A stretch of 64,000 bases of DNA from Candidatus Abyssobacteria bacterium SURF_5 (lineage in GTDB: Bacteria; Abyssobacteria; SURF-5): positions 35,758 through 99,757 of the forward strand of contig QZKU01000114.1 in the NCBI GenBank assembly GCA_003598085.1, written 5' to 3'. Position numbers and translations under genes: made by a program. Positions 16,526 through 25,123 of this stretch are shown one piece after another. Under the pieces are notes generated by a model. It made no database searches and was not told where the DNA came from. It was given only the letters and a program-made list of their open reading frames with translations. The stretch's first letter is position 1; each line of letters opens with the position of its first letter.

Positions 16526-17107
16526 CTAATTGGTGGTCGTGCGGAAGAACTTGTCAAAGTAATGCTTCTTGTCGATGAGATTCAAATCGATCTTCACGAA
16601 ATCCTTGACCTCATCGGCGGAAATCTCGGGTGCATCCATTTGTTTGATGGATGGCACGGGGCGGGCCGAGGCTATCTCCTTGGCCGGTTGTGGTTTCTCA
16701 GTCATGCGTTTCCTCCTCCGACGGCGACTCTCCACCATCTCGATATCAACATTCACATTGACCATCCGATCAATGTGTCCAAAAACATTTTCCGCAAACT
16801 TGCCGGCAAAGCACTGAACGGTATTGACAATATGCTTCCGCTTCTGTGCGTCCGTGCCTTCAGTCATTATCTGCTGGTCAAGCTCAAGGATGTTCCCTGC
16901 GACGTACACGTTGTGCTGGCCGCACTCGTAACATTTGAACAGCAGCACTATATTGAGTTGCTCGATCAAGAGAGTGTAAACAGATTCACACGCCGAACAC
17001 TTCATGTTTATGAACGACAGCATTCGCTGAACGACCCCCTTTTTGTGAAGATGATAAATTTCCTTTATATTTTGACTCACCAGGAATAAGTTATCTGTAA
17101 GCCGCAT
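16526..17107 (-). CDS. Zinc-ribbon protein of unknown function
   Basis: Up to 193 aa. Two CxxC pairs 18 residues apart (MKCSACESVY ... LFKCYECGQHN) near residues 36-64 should hold one zinc ion. A helical segment follows (ELDQQIMTEGTDAQKRKHIVNTV), then a basic run RRRRRKRM and a Pro/Ala/Glu-rich linker, then a short acidic C-terminus. The ribbon plus basic run suggests binding to nucleic acid or a protein complex, but I do not recognise the family. The start is uncertain: ATG 17107 has no Shine-Dalgarno, while an ATG at 17023 lies downstream of AAAAAGGGGG. The 179 nt between this gene and yicC hold the yicC promoter and nothing else I can name. Confidence 0.6.
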   Translation of the reverse strand: MRLTDNLFLVSQNIKEIYHLHKKGVVQRMLSFINMKCSACESVYTLLIEQLNIVLLFKCYECGQHNVYVAGNILELDQQIMTEGTDAQKRKHIVNTVQCFAGKFAENVFGHIDRMVNVNVDIEMVESRRRRRKRMTEKPQPAKEIASARPVPSIKQMDAPEISADEVKDFVKIDLNLIDKKHYFDKFFRTTTN

Positions 17108-17122
17108 TACGTAGCGCAGTTC

Positions 17123-18088
17123 CTAGACCGCGATCCGAATGCTGCCCCAACGCGTAATCTTGAGGAGATGATCGGCCGACAGAGCATCGAAAGCCGCCTC
17201 TCCATCGATCTGGCACGGCGCAGGTCCGTGCAACTGGATTTCCGCCCGCTCCGCTCGAACCTGGACGATCCCGCGCGGCAACGTCAAAAAGCGAAGGAAA
17301 CGGGTGAGAATCACTATGATGAACTGGAACAGCGTCTCTACCACCGTAATCTCAAATCGGCCGTCGTCCAATCGGGCACCCGGATTGATCCTTGTTCCTC
17401 CCGCATATACCGGCAGATTCGTCACGATTACAGCGCGTACAGGCTGATCAAAAGTAAGACGCTTCTCGGCACCGGAATATTCGATTGAAACAACTACGGG
17501 CGGCGACAAGCGGAAGCCCGCGTTTTTGACGCCCATCAGAAAGTAAATCAGGTTGTTCACGAACCGCCCCCGTGGGAGCAGCCGAATCCAGCGCGATTTG
17601 CGCATCTGGGCGAAATCGCTTACAATGATGGCGTCGAATCCCATGCTGAAGTAATTGCAGAAGAAGAATCTCCCGTTGATCGCAAGAATATCCAGCAGTA
17701 TCGGCCGCGCGGAAAGAAGTCTGTCAATGGTTGCGCGTAGGACGCGATCATCGGTAAAATCGGCTCGTAGCGGCGCGCCGAGAGCGCGCGCCAGATCATT
17801 GCTGGTCCCGACCGGTACGACGCCCAGCGCCGGCGTCCTCTTCGACTGCATCATACGGCTGATCAACTGGCTGACGGTTCCGTCGCCGCCGACAGCAATA
17901 AGCATTTCCGATTCCGAGATAAGGCTGATCATTTCATCTTCAGACAGCCTGTCTACCGTGAATACCGCCGCTTCTCCCTCCCCGAGCCGAGGATGATCCT
18001 TGACAATTCGCATCAGCATTGCGGCAATCTGAGCGCCTTCGCCTGCACCCGAAGCGGGATTCACTATAAATGCGTATTTTCGCTGCAT
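17123..18088 (-). CDS. Diacylglycerol kinase-family lipid kinase (YegS/DgkB-like)
   Basis: 322 aa. N-terminal DAGK catalytic domain with AFIVNPASGAGEG, the nucleotide-binding AVGGDGTVSQLI and PVGTSNDLARALGAP; C-terminal beta-sandwich lid with NYFSMGFDAIIV, GGTRINPGARLDDGRFEI and QIDGEAAF. It phosphorylates diacylglycerol or a related lipid (sphingoid, undecaprenol) with ATP at the membrane; the exact substrate is not readable. The frame extends to 18214, but GGAG and the family-like start MQRKYAFIVNPASG favour ATG 18088. Followed by the zinc-ribbon gene 15 nt later, possibly co-transcribed. Confidence 0.88.
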   Translation of the reverse strand: MQRKYAFIVNPASGAGEGAQIAAMLMRIVKDHPRLGEGEAAVFTVDRLSEDEMISLISESEMLIAVGGDGTVSQLISRMMQSKRTPALGVVPVGTSNDLARALGAPLRADFTDDRVLRATIDRLLSARPILLDILAINGRFFFCNYFSMGFDAIIVSDFAQMRKSRWIRLLPRGRFVNNLIYFLMGVKNAGFRLSPPVVVSIEYSGAEKRLTFDQPVRAVIVTNLPVYAGGTRINPGARLDDGRFEITVVETLFQFIIVILTRFLRFLTLPRGIVQVRAERAEIQLHGPAPCQIDGEAAFDALSADHLLKITRWGSIRIAV

Positions 18089-18226
18089 AATCTCCACGCC
18101 TGCCTCCAAACCACGATCGATTGAAGCCCCTCCTGCAAAGGTAACATATACTTTCCTCTTATTCAAATACCGGGAGGTTTCCACCATCTCAAGAACCCAC
18201 CGCAGGCGCGACATCCTAACAACATC

Positions 18227-18266
18227 GTCATTCTGACCACGCGCTTCGCGTGGGAAGAATCTCTCC
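18227..18266. repeat. 40-bp dispersed repeat, copy 1
   Basis: Begins GTCATTCTGACCACGCG and ends GGGAAGAATCTCTCC, with a palindromic core CCACGCG-CTT-CGCGTGG that can form a 7-bp hairpin. A copy with one mismatch lies at 22813-22852, and a shorter relative (TCATTCTGAGCCCGTCGAAG) near 60265-60290. All lie between genes. Such elements are scattered in many bacterial genomes and do not encode protein. Confidence 0.8.
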
Positions 18267-18336
18267 TCGGCCCGGATATAGGCACTCCACGGCGGAATTG
18301 CTCATCGACGCATTCTCTGTCCCCGAAGCCCCAGAA

Positions 18337-18366
18337 TTGAAGAACCCTACGCGAAACTGGTATAAT
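18337..18366 (+). promoter_or_regulatory. Promoter of the M24 peptidase gene
   Basis: TTGAAG (18337-18342), 18 bp, TATAAT (18361-18366) with an extended -10 TGG before it. The start would be near 18373, 36 nt before the ATG at 18409. The rest of the gap 18089-18336 holds only the 40-bp repeat. Confidence 0.7.
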
Positions 18367-18408
18367 CGTGCGTCCCACCATCAACATGAAACAGCCGGAG
18401 GAGAGATA

Positions 18409-19581
18409 ATGAACATCTACATAGATTACCCCGCCAGGATGGAAAGAATTCGTCGAGAGATGGCCGTAGAAGGAGTCGACATCCTTCTGGCCACTCGCGA
18501 AAAAAGCGTTTGTTACATCAGCGGCGCCTTCGTTCCGTGGAGAAGCTACGCTCTTATGTCGTCGGACGGCAGAATCGAAGTGAACACCCTCCTCATGGAC
18601 TTCGAACGCGTGAAGGCCGAATCCTGGCTTGGCGACAGAGTCGTCGGATCAGGTCCGGTCCTTCCCGGATTCTCGCTCATCGAGCAAGCCGTTGCCCGCA
18701 TTCAATCCTGGGGATACGCGGAGAAAACGATTGGCGTCGAACTCGGACATTCTCCTCGATTGGCGGCAGGTTTCCTGTTTGCCACCGAATACGAGATGCT
18801 CCTCAAAGACCTGCCAAAGGCGACCTTCGTCAATGCAATCAACGTCGTCGATAAAGTCTCCGCAACCAAAGAAACCGGCGAGATCGCCCTGATGAAGCGG
18901 GCGGCAGCCATTTGTGATGCCGCACAGGAAGCCGTGAGGAACGAGCTTCGCCCGGGCTTGACAGAACTCGAAATAGCAGGCATCGGCGAGCTGACAATGC
19001 GTCAGCTTGGGAGCGAGTTCCACTGGCCGATCACCGGCAGCAACGAGATCGCCTCCGGCGAGCGCACCGCTTACGCCCAATGCGGATGCACTCCGCCCAC
19101 CGATCGAATCGTACAGCCCGGCGACAACGTGCTCGTCGACCTCCACAGCACATATGGCCACTATTACTCCGACCTGTCACACAACTACATCATCGGAAAA
19201 CCGACAAGAGAACAGGAAAGACTCGCGGAAGCGTATACCGGCGCCGCCGAATTCCTGATCAGCAAACTTGTCCCCGGGGCGCGCGTGCCCGATATCTGGC
19301 AGGAAATGATGGATTACCTCAGTTCCGCCGGCTACGTGCAGGACGCGCTCGCTGCATTCGGGCATGGCATCGGCATCGTCGGCCACGAGTGGTACCCGGC
19401 AATAACCAGCGGCGAGGAGTTCAGCCACATCGTGCTCGAACCGAATCTGACCGAAGTGGCCGCACTCGTGATCAACCGGCCCGGTGTCGGCGGACACCGC
19501 CTTGAGTGCCCCGTCCTCATCACACAGTCCGGAAACGAAGTCCTGACAAAAACTCCGATCCGGCCGACCATCATTGCGTGA
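18409..19581 (+). CDS. M24-family metallopeptidase (Xaa-Pro dipeptidase/creatinase-like)
   Basis: 390 aa. N-terminal creatinase-like domain (about 1-130, MERIRREMAVEGVDILLATREK) and C-terminal pita-bread domain. The metal ligands of the catalytic domain are seen as VDLHSTYGHYYSDLS (two Asp), FGHGIGIVGHE (His), LEPNLTEVAAL (Glu) and RLECPVLIT (last Glu). Such enzymes cleave the bond before proline in dipeptides, or hydrolyse creatine-like compounds; the substrate is open. GGAGGAGAGATA directly precedes the ATG, which rules out the longer frame beginning at 18250. It is a single-gene unit with its own promoter. Confidence 0.88.
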   Translation: MNIYIDYPARMERIRREMAVEGVDILLATREKSVCYISGAFVPWRSYALMSSDGRIEVNTLLMDFERVKAESWLGDRVVGSGPVLPGFSLIEQAVARIQSWGYAEKTIGVELGHSPRLAAGFLFATEYEMLLKDLPKATFVNAINVVDKVSATKETGEIALMKRAAAICDAAQEAVRNELRPGLTELEIAGIGELTMRQLGSEFHWPITGSNEIASGERTAYAQCGCTPPTDRIVQPGDNVLVDLHSTYGHYYSDLSHNYIIGKPTREQERLAEAYTGAAEFLISKLVPGARVPDIWQEMMDYLSSAGYVQDALAAFGHGIGIVGHEWYPAITSGEEFSHIVLEPNLTEVAALVINRPGVGGHRLECPVLITQSGNEVLTKTPIRPTIIA

Positions 19582-19761
19582 AAATAGAAGATCGGCATTT
19601 ACGTGCGAAACGGGAAGCGGATTAGGCTGGCTCCATTAGCGGCAGCGGCGCACAGGTGTCATATTCAAAAAAAGTCCTGTCCGCCCTTGTCTTTCACAAC
19701 TCCTGTGGTTATGCTTAGAAAGCCGCCCCTTCACTTCGACAGCAGAATTTGAGGGATCGAT

Positions 19762-20115
19762 ATGCCAACAATTGATGTCCTCCTCGTGGAAGACGACGCG
19801 ATGCAAAGACGGCAACTCGTCAGAGTCTTGAAATCGGAAGGGTATCAAATAAGCGAATCCTCTACAGTGGAAGAGGCTATTCGTATTCTCGGCGCCGAAA
19901 GAATCGATCTCGTGGTGACCGATAAATTCATGCCCGATCGTGATGGCCTTTCACTGCTCGAACATGTCCGCCTCCATCACCCGGGTGTCCCCGTCATCAT
20001 AATGACCGGCCATGCAGAAGAGGAAATGCATCCGGAACCGGATGCCTTGCTCATAAAACCCTTTAGCAGCGAAGAGCTGAAAAAAATAGTCCGCAGCCTG
20101 ATTCAGCTTTCTTAA
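19762..20115 (+). CDS. Single-domain response regulator
   Basis: 117 aa, only a receiver: LLVEDDAMQRRQLVRVL, the phospho-acceptor Asp in VVTDKFMPDRDGLSLL, IIMTGHAEEE and ALLIKPFSSEELKK. No output domain, so it acts by binding another protein or as a relay module. It has GAGGGATCGAT before the ATG. No kinase is adjacent; the nearest are at the left end of the window. Its last 4 nt overlap the end of the convergent dehydrogenase gene. The preceding gap of 180 nt shows no other feature. Confidence 0.9.
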   Translation: MPTIDVLLVEDDAMQRRQLVRVLKSEGYQISESSTVEEAIRILGAERIDLVVTDKFMPDRDGLSLLEHVRLHHPGVPVIIMTGHAEEEMHPEPDALLIKPFSSEELKKIVRSLIQLS

Positions 20116-20948
20116 TGCGCGCCGAACTCCATCCCGCCGGTCACCGCCACCGTTTGCCCCACCATGTAGTTGGATTGTTTCGACACCAAAAAAGCAACCA
20201 CATTGGCGATATCAGCGGCAACGGCCGGGCGTCCGAGCGGAATCTGCGAGATGATGCGCCGGCGCGCTTCCTCAGGCGTCCCGCCCCGCACAAACGAGAG
20301 AAACTCATACTCTTCAAAGCCGAGATCGGTCTCGACCATTGCCGGACACACGCAGTTGATGTTGATGTTGAATTGCGAAAATTCGGCGGCCATGATCTGC
20401 GTCATTCCGACAACTGAAAATTTGGAGGCGCCGTAAGCCCCATACTGCGCGGACCCGCGCAGCCCTGCGGTCGAGGCAATGTTGACGATCTTGCCTTCTC
20501 TCCTCTCCATCATCCCCGGAAGCACCGCCTGGCAACACAAAAAAGTGCCCTTTGCGTTTACGGCAAACGTCTTGTCCCAGGCTTCTTCGCTGATGGTTAA
20601 TATCGGACCGACGCCAACTCCGGTGCCGGCATTATTCACCAAAACATCGATTCGCCCGAACGCATCCACAGTTTCATTTACCATCTGCTCGATTTCATTT
20701 TTTTTCGCAACATCGACCCTGCATGCAAGCGCTCGGCGACCCATTGCCTCTATTTCTCTTACCACTGCCTGCAGTTGTTCCCAATCACCGAGATTGTAAA
20801 ATGCAAGGTCCCCCTCATACCTGCGGCAGATATCGCTGATGACAATATCCGCACCCATTGAAGCCAGTTTTAGTGCGCATGCCCGGCCGATGCCGCGGGG
20901 ACGTCCAACTCCCGTTACGACTGCAACCTTCCCCTCTAACTCCCCCAT
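20112..20948 (-). CDS. Short-chain dehydrogenase/reductase
   Basis: 278 aa. Rossmann fold with VAVVTGVGRPRGIGRACA (glycine motif lengthened by two residues), NNAGTGVG, catalytic Ser in NIASTAGLRG and YGAYGASK (Tyr-x3-Lys). The C-terminus GQTVAVTGGMEFGAH is normal for the family. It oxidises or reduces an alcohol/ketone with NAD(P)H; the substrate is unknown. GGAGGAAAAGAAA precedes the ATG at 20948. Last gene of the TetR-headed operon, downstream of the ThDP enzyme, so it may process an acyloin or hydroxy-acid product of that enzyme (inference). Confidence 0.88.
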   Translation of the reverse strand: MGELEGKVAVVTGVGRPRGIGRACALKLASMGADIVISDICRRYEGDLAFYNLGDWEQLQAVVREIEAMGRRALACRVDVAKKNEIEQMVNETVDAFGRIDVLVNNAGTGVGVGPILTISEEAWDKTFAVNAKGTFLCCQAVLPGMMERREGKIVNIASTAGLRGSAQYGAYGASKFSVVGMTQIMAAEFSQFNININCVCPAMVETDLGFEEYEFLSFVRGGTPEEARRRIISQIPLGRPAVAADIANVVAFLVSKQSNYMVGQTVAVTGGMEFGAH

Positions 20949-21003
20949 TTTCTTTTCCTCCGTTTCATTCGCTCCGTCGGCCCGGCATAACCGGCCGCAA
21001 ATG

Positions 21004-22725
21004 CTACTCGGCAGCTTGCTCGCCGCTGTAAACCCGAGCAAACTCGAGCAATCCCGGCGGCCAGGTGTTCGCTTCCTTGTTGGTTACCACGTGGATAACC
21101 GAAGGCTTGGCCGAAGCGACAGCCCTCTCCAAAGCGGGCTCAAGATCAGCAATATTGTCTACGTATTCGCCGTGGCAGTCCATCGCGTCCGCTATCTTAT
21201 CATAGCGGATCGGGTAATGCGCCACGCCAACCATGAATTCCGGACCGCCAAATTCCATGATTTGGCCGGGCGCCTCCATCCCCCACTGATAATCGCAATT
21301 GATGATCACCACAATCGGCAAATTCTCGCGCTTCGCCGTCTCCAGTTCCATCAAATTGAATCCGCTCGCGCTGTCGCCCGTAACAACGTACACGAGCTTG
21401 TCGGGACATGCCAGCTTCGCCCCGAGCGCGTATGGGATCCCCGTCCCGAGATGGCCGAACTTCGACGTCCACAGCATACAGTCGGGCTCGAAAATGTGAT
21501 GGTAGTGCGCCGTATACAGGCCATTGTTTCCGCCATCCAGCACCATGATCGAATCCCGCGGAAAGAACCTCCTGACCGTTGCCGCCATTGCGCCGGGATG
21601 AACCGGCGAATCGGGCGAATCACCTGCTGTGGAAAGAAGTTCCTTGATCCACAGATCCTGTGTGGCGCGAAAAGACTCGACCCGCGCCCCCGGTCCGCGC
21701 CTCGGCCCAAGTTGTCTCACCCGCTCAAGAATGTCGGCGACGACTCTGCGCGCATCTCCAATGATCGCGATATCGACCTCGCGGCTAACCCCTATCCTCT
21801 CCGGATCGATGTCGATCTGTATAACCCGCTGCGCCTCCGGTTTCCCCCAATCGGGCGCCTGCCCCCGAAACTCCGTCTCGCCGAATTGACTGCCAATGAC
21901 AACCACGACGTCCGCATTCTTGCGCGCCTCGCGCACCGCCGGGCTCAGGCAGTGAAAACACTGGGGATGATCTTCGGCAACGACTCCGCGCGCGCCCGCG
22001 GATGTCGAAACCACCGCTCCCAGATATTCCGCAAGCTCGCATACGACTGCAGCCGCCTTCGAATGCTTCACGCCGCCGCCCGCATGAAGCAGCGGGAGCT
22101 TCGCCTTTGTCAGCAACTGCGCCGCCTCCTCCACCAGTTCCGGATTGGCCGCCAGCCTGTAGCCGACCCGGTACCGCTTGGGAGAAACCACTCGCACGGA
22201 ATCTTCGTCGCCGGTCGCATAAAAAATGTCATCCGGAACATCGAGCTGCACGGGACCCGGCTTGCAGGACGTTGCCGTCCGAAACGCCTTCTGTACAAGC
22301 TCGGGAATGCGAGCCCAATCGTTCACTACCGCATTCCACTTCGTTACCGGCTTGAACAGGTCCACCTGATTACAGTACTGAAAAGATCCTCCCCTGTCGG
22401 GATAGATGACCGGCCTGCGCCGATTGCACGTTATCGCCACGACCGGACTCCCTTCAGCATAAGCGGTAGCAATGCCTGAAACCAGATTCGCCGTGCCGGG
22501 ACCCGCCCCAGACATGCAAACAGCGGGCCGGCCGGTCATGCGAGTCATCGCATCGGCCATGTGCGCCGCGGCAGCCTCGTGGCGCGGCGGCACGAGGCGT
22601 ACTCCATAATCCTTGAGTTTTCCGAGCACAGGATTATATCCCGCATCCGGAACCGCAAAAATCGTCTTGATATCCTCCTGAGCCAAACATCGCAGGATGA
22701 GCTCACCACCGGTTATTTGTCCCAT
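21004..22725 (-). CDS. Thiamine-diphosphate-dependent enzyme (acetolactate synthase-like)
   Basis: 573 aa with the three-domain layout of 2-oxo acid carboligases/decarboxylases. The N-terminal domain has the activating Glu (PPRHEAAAAHMADA) and AGPGTANLVSGIATA. The middle domain has PLLHAGGGVKHS. The C-terminal domain carries the ThDP site GDSASGFNLMELETAKR...VIINCDYQWG, where GDG-NN would be standard. The FAD segments expected in true acetolactate synthase are not obvious. Family options include benzoylformate decarboxylase-, sulfoacetaldehyde acetyltransferase- or acyloin-forming enzymes. GGAGG lies before the ATG at 22725. No ilvN-like small subunit is nearby, which argues against branched-chain amino acid synthesis. 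Confidence 0.87.
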   Translation of the reverse strand: MGQITGGELILRCLAQEDIKTIFAVPDAGYNPVLGKLKDYGVRLVPPRHEAAAAHMADAMTRMTGRPAVCMSGAGPGTANLVSGIATAYAEGSPVVAITCNRRRPVIYPDRGGSFQYCNQVDLFKPVTKWNAVVNDWARIPELVQKAFRTATSCKPGPVQLDVPDDIFYATGDEDSVRVVSPKRYRVGYRLAANPELVEEAAQLLTKAKLPLLHAGGGVKHSKAAAVVCELAEYLGAVVSTSAGARGVVAEDHPQCFHCLSPAVREARKNADVVVVIGSQFGETEFRGQAPDWGKPEAQRVIQIDIDPERIGVSREVDIAIIGDARRVVADILERVRQLGPRRGPGARVESFRATQDLWIKELLSTAGDSPDSPVHPGAMAATVRRFFPRDSIMVLDGGNNGLYTAHYHHIFEPDCMLWTSKFGHLGTGIPYALGAKLACPDKLVYVVTGDSASGFNLMELETAKRENLPIVVIINCDYQWGMEAPGQIMEFGGPEFMVGVAHYPIRYDKIADAMDCHGEYVDNIADLEPALERAVASAKPSVIHVVTNKEANTWPPGLLEFARVYSGEQAAE

Positions 22726-22812
22726 ACAGACCTCCAAAGATCGCTACCGACGCTCTTGTGCCTTCGTGCTTTCCCGTTCTTTCTGCTGAAAAGCGCAAGT
22801 CCTCCCAACGGA

Positions 22813-22852
22813 GTCATTCTGACCACGCGTTTCGCGTGGGAAGAATCTCTCC
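22813..22852. repeat. 40-bp dispersed repeat, copy 2
   Basis: Same 40 bp as 18227-18266 with one C/T difference in the hairpin loop (CCACGCG-TTT-CGCGTGG). It lies in the 147-nt gap between the ThDP enzyme and the aminotransferase gene, so it is probably transcribed within that operon. Confidence 0.8.
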
Positions 22853-22872
22853 CGACCCTCTCTTCTTGCTGC

Positions 22873-24231
22873 TTATTCCAGTATCCCGTCCCGCTTCATC
22901 GCCATCAACGATTTTTTGAAACCCTCTATTATCAGTTCGATATCCTCATCAGTATGTGCGGCCGAAACGAAGACCGTGTGCAGATCAGGCATATACACCT
23001 TGTTGTACCGCATATAGTGGCCGAGAGCCGTTCCCTTCGCCCATCCTTCCGGGCTGAGGAGATCGCGCGGGTTCTCAGCTTTTCCCCAATGGAAATGAGG
23101 GACGAACCATGAGCCGAGTCCGAACAGTTGAAGCGGAAACTCGTTGTCCTTGCAAAACTCCTGAACCTCGCGCTTTATTCGCGCCGCCCGGCTATTGATG
23201 TAATCGTAAATCTCCGGATGATCGCCCAGATATTTCAGGACCGCGGCGCCGACTCCCGTGCTGATAGGATTGCCGCTGAACGTGCCGATGATGGCGCATT
23301 TCTCCTGGATGTCCTGGAAGAAGTCGCCCGTGGTGACAAGCGGCTGGAGCGCGTCGACGCTGCCGGCTATGGCGCCGATGGGGAAACCCCCGCCGATTAT
23401 CTTGCCGTACGTTGCCATATCCGGCACGACTCCAAAATATTCCTGCGCGCCTCCGTACGCGAGACGGAACCCGCTGATGACCTCATCGAAGATCAGCAGC
23501 ACACCGCACTCCCTCGTCACCTTTCGGAGTTGCCTGAGGAAATCGCCCATATCTATGGGGAGCGCGCTCGGAACCGGTTCGATGATGACCGCCGCCAGTT
23601 CATCTTTGTGTTTTCGAATCTTCTCGATACTCTCCGGTCGATTGTAAGAAAGCACCATGACTTGATCGACCGCCGCCTGCGGGATGCCCCTGGTGTCGGG
23701 CACGCTCAATGGGTCCTCAATCGTGCCGCCCCCAACTGAAAAGAGGCTGCTCACCTGAGCGTAATCATGCACTCCATGATAGCCGCCCTCGAACTTCGCA
23801 ATCTTGTCCTTCCCGGTTCGGGCGCGGGCAACCTTCATCGCGTGCATCGTGGCTTCCGTGCCTGAATTCGCAAAAGCGACCCTCTCGGCACAGGGAATCG
23901 CCTCAACCAGAATCTCGGCCATGCGCACTTCATTCTCGTGGGCGATCGCATACACCGTGCCCCTGCGCACCAGCTTTTCAACCGCATCGACAACGACGGG
24001 ATGGCTGTGCCCGAGTATGAGCGGACCATACGCCATGGTAACGTCAACGTATTCATTGCCGTCGAGATCCTTGATCCGACCCCCCTTTCCTTCCTTGACA
24101 AATACAACTGCCCTGGGCGCGCGAAACGGCCCGGTCGCCACAGGTGAGAGGAGCACCTTCTTCGCCCGTTCGAGCACCTCGTTCGACCTGCCCAGTTTTT
24201 CGGAAAATTTGCTCTCGATGTCGCTGCTCAT
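22873..24231 (-). CDS. Class-III aminotransferase / glutamate-1-semialdehyde aminomutase-like enzyme
   Basis: 452 aa, PLP-dependent fold type I. Motifs: GNEYVDVTMAYGPLILGHSHP near the start, FANSGTEATMHAMKVARARTG, GGYHGVHD, LIFDEVISGFRLAYGG, and the Schiff-base lysine in ATYGKIIGGGFPIGA. GTFSGNPIS also resembles GSA aminomutase (HemL). However, it is not in a haem context: neighbours are two dehydrogenases and a ThDP enzyme. An amino-group transfer or intramolecular shift in that pathway is more likely. GAGGGGGACAAT precedes the ATG at 24231. The substrate cannot be read from sequence. Confidence 0.88.
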   Translation of the reverse strand: MSSDIESKFSEKLGRSNEVLERAKKVLLSPVATGPFRAPRAVVFVKEGKGGRIKDLDGNEYVDVTMAYGPLILGHSHPVVVDAVEKLVRRGTVYAIAHENEVRMAEILVEAIPCAERVAFANSGTEATMHAMKVARARTGKDKIAKFEGGYHGVHDYAQVSSLFSVGGGTIEDPLSVPDTRGIPQAAVDQVMVLSYNRPESIEKIRKHKDELAAVIIEPVPSALPIDMGDFLRQLRKVTRECGVLLIFDEVISGFRLAYGGAQEYFGVVPDMATYGKIIGGGFPIGAIAGSVDALQPLVTTGDFFQDIQEKCAIIGTFSGNPISTGVGAAVLKYLGDHPEIYDYINSRAARIKREVQEFCKDNEFPLQLFGLGSWFVPHFHWGKAENPRDLLSPEGWAKGTALGHYMRYNKVYMPDLHTVFVSAAHTDEDIELIIEGFKKSLMAMKRDGILE

Positions 24232-24337
24232 ATTGTCCCCCTCACTTTCGAATGAGTTAATTCTCGAATCGTCCATTGGAAAGATGAGGGAACGCCGATT
24301 GCCGGCCCGCCCCCCGCTCTCCAGCGCCGTCCAATTC

Positions 24338-25108
24338 TTACAGCATCTCCAGCAAAGGCATTACCAGGCCCATACTCAGGCCGGCCGTCATGCCGCCGTC
24401 TATACAGATGGCCTGGCCGGAGATAAACGAACAGTCGTTCGAGCACAGAAAATGGAATGCGGCTGCCACCTCCTCGGGTTTGCACAGCCGGCCGAGCGGC
24501 ATCATCAGCTTCGAAAGCTTCAATTCAGCTTCGCCCCCCGGCCCGTAAGCCATCGGTGTGTCCACCGTCCCCGGACAAACACAGTTGACGCGAATGTTGC
24601 GACCCGCCAGTTCCAGCGCGGCCGTCTTCGTTATGGCAATAACCGCGGCCTTGGATGCGACATACGGGGAATACATGGCTACCCCCTGTATGCCCGCCAC
24701 CGAGGCCGTGTTCACTATCGAGCCGCCGTTGTTCATGTGGTCGACTGAATGCTTGATCCCGAACAAGACTCCCATTGAATTCAGGCGAAAACTCGATTCA
24801 TAATCCTCCGCGGGAAGCTGCGAAATAAAATTCGCGCCACTGCCGTCTCCTCCCCCGGCATTATTGATCACAATGTCGATGCGCCCGTGCCTTCGCGCCG
24901 TTTCGTCCATCAGCGCCTTCACCTGCTCCTCGCGGGTCACATCCGTCCTGATGAACAGGCCGCCGATCTCCCGCGCAACCGAGGTCGCATCATTCTTATC
25001 CGCAACCACCACCGTGGCGCCCGCGTGGGAGAACCGGCGAGCCGTAGCCAATCCTATCCCCGACGCGGCGCCCGTTACCACAGCCACTTTCCCTTCAAGC
25101 GAAAACAT
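24338..25108 (-). CDS. Short-chain dehydrogenase/reductase
   Basis: 256 aa, classical SDR. TGAASGIGLATA (cofactor glycines), ADKNDATS with Asp after beta-2 suggesting NAD preference, NNAGGGDGSG, NTASVAGIQG and YSPYVASK (Tyr-x3-Lys), then VCPGTVDTPMAYGPGG. GGAGCGAGGCAGG precedes the ATG. It lies between the GNAT gene (16 nt) and the aminotransferase gene (about 100 nt) and is only distantly similar to the SDR at 20112-20948, so the operon encodes two different redox steps. Confidence 0.9.
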   Translation of the reverse strand: MFSLEGKVAVVTGAASGIGLATARRFSHAGATVVVADKNDATSVAREIGGLFIRTDVTREEQVKALMDETARRHGRIDIVINNAGGGDGSGANFISQLPAEDYESSFRLNSMGVLFGIKHSVDHMNNGGSIVNTASVAGIQGVAMYSPYVASKAAVIAITKTAALELAGRNIRVNCVCPGTVDTPMAYGPGGEAELKLSKLMMPLGRLCKPEEVAAAFHFLCSNDCSFISGQAICIDGGMTAGLSMGLVMPLLEML

Positions 25109-25123
25109 CCTGCCTCGCTCCTT

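Noticed and set aside
20839..22479. 546-codon plus-strand frame antisense to the ThDP enzyme
   Set aside because: No recognisable domain and composition rich in Arg and His, typical of a shadow frame in GC-rich DNA; the minus-strand gene has full motifs and a Shine-Dalgarno.
22873..24231. Calling the class-III enzyme HemL of haem synthesis
   Set aside because: Core motifs fit the wider family, but the operon context is a TetR-controlled redox/ThDP cluster without other haem genes.
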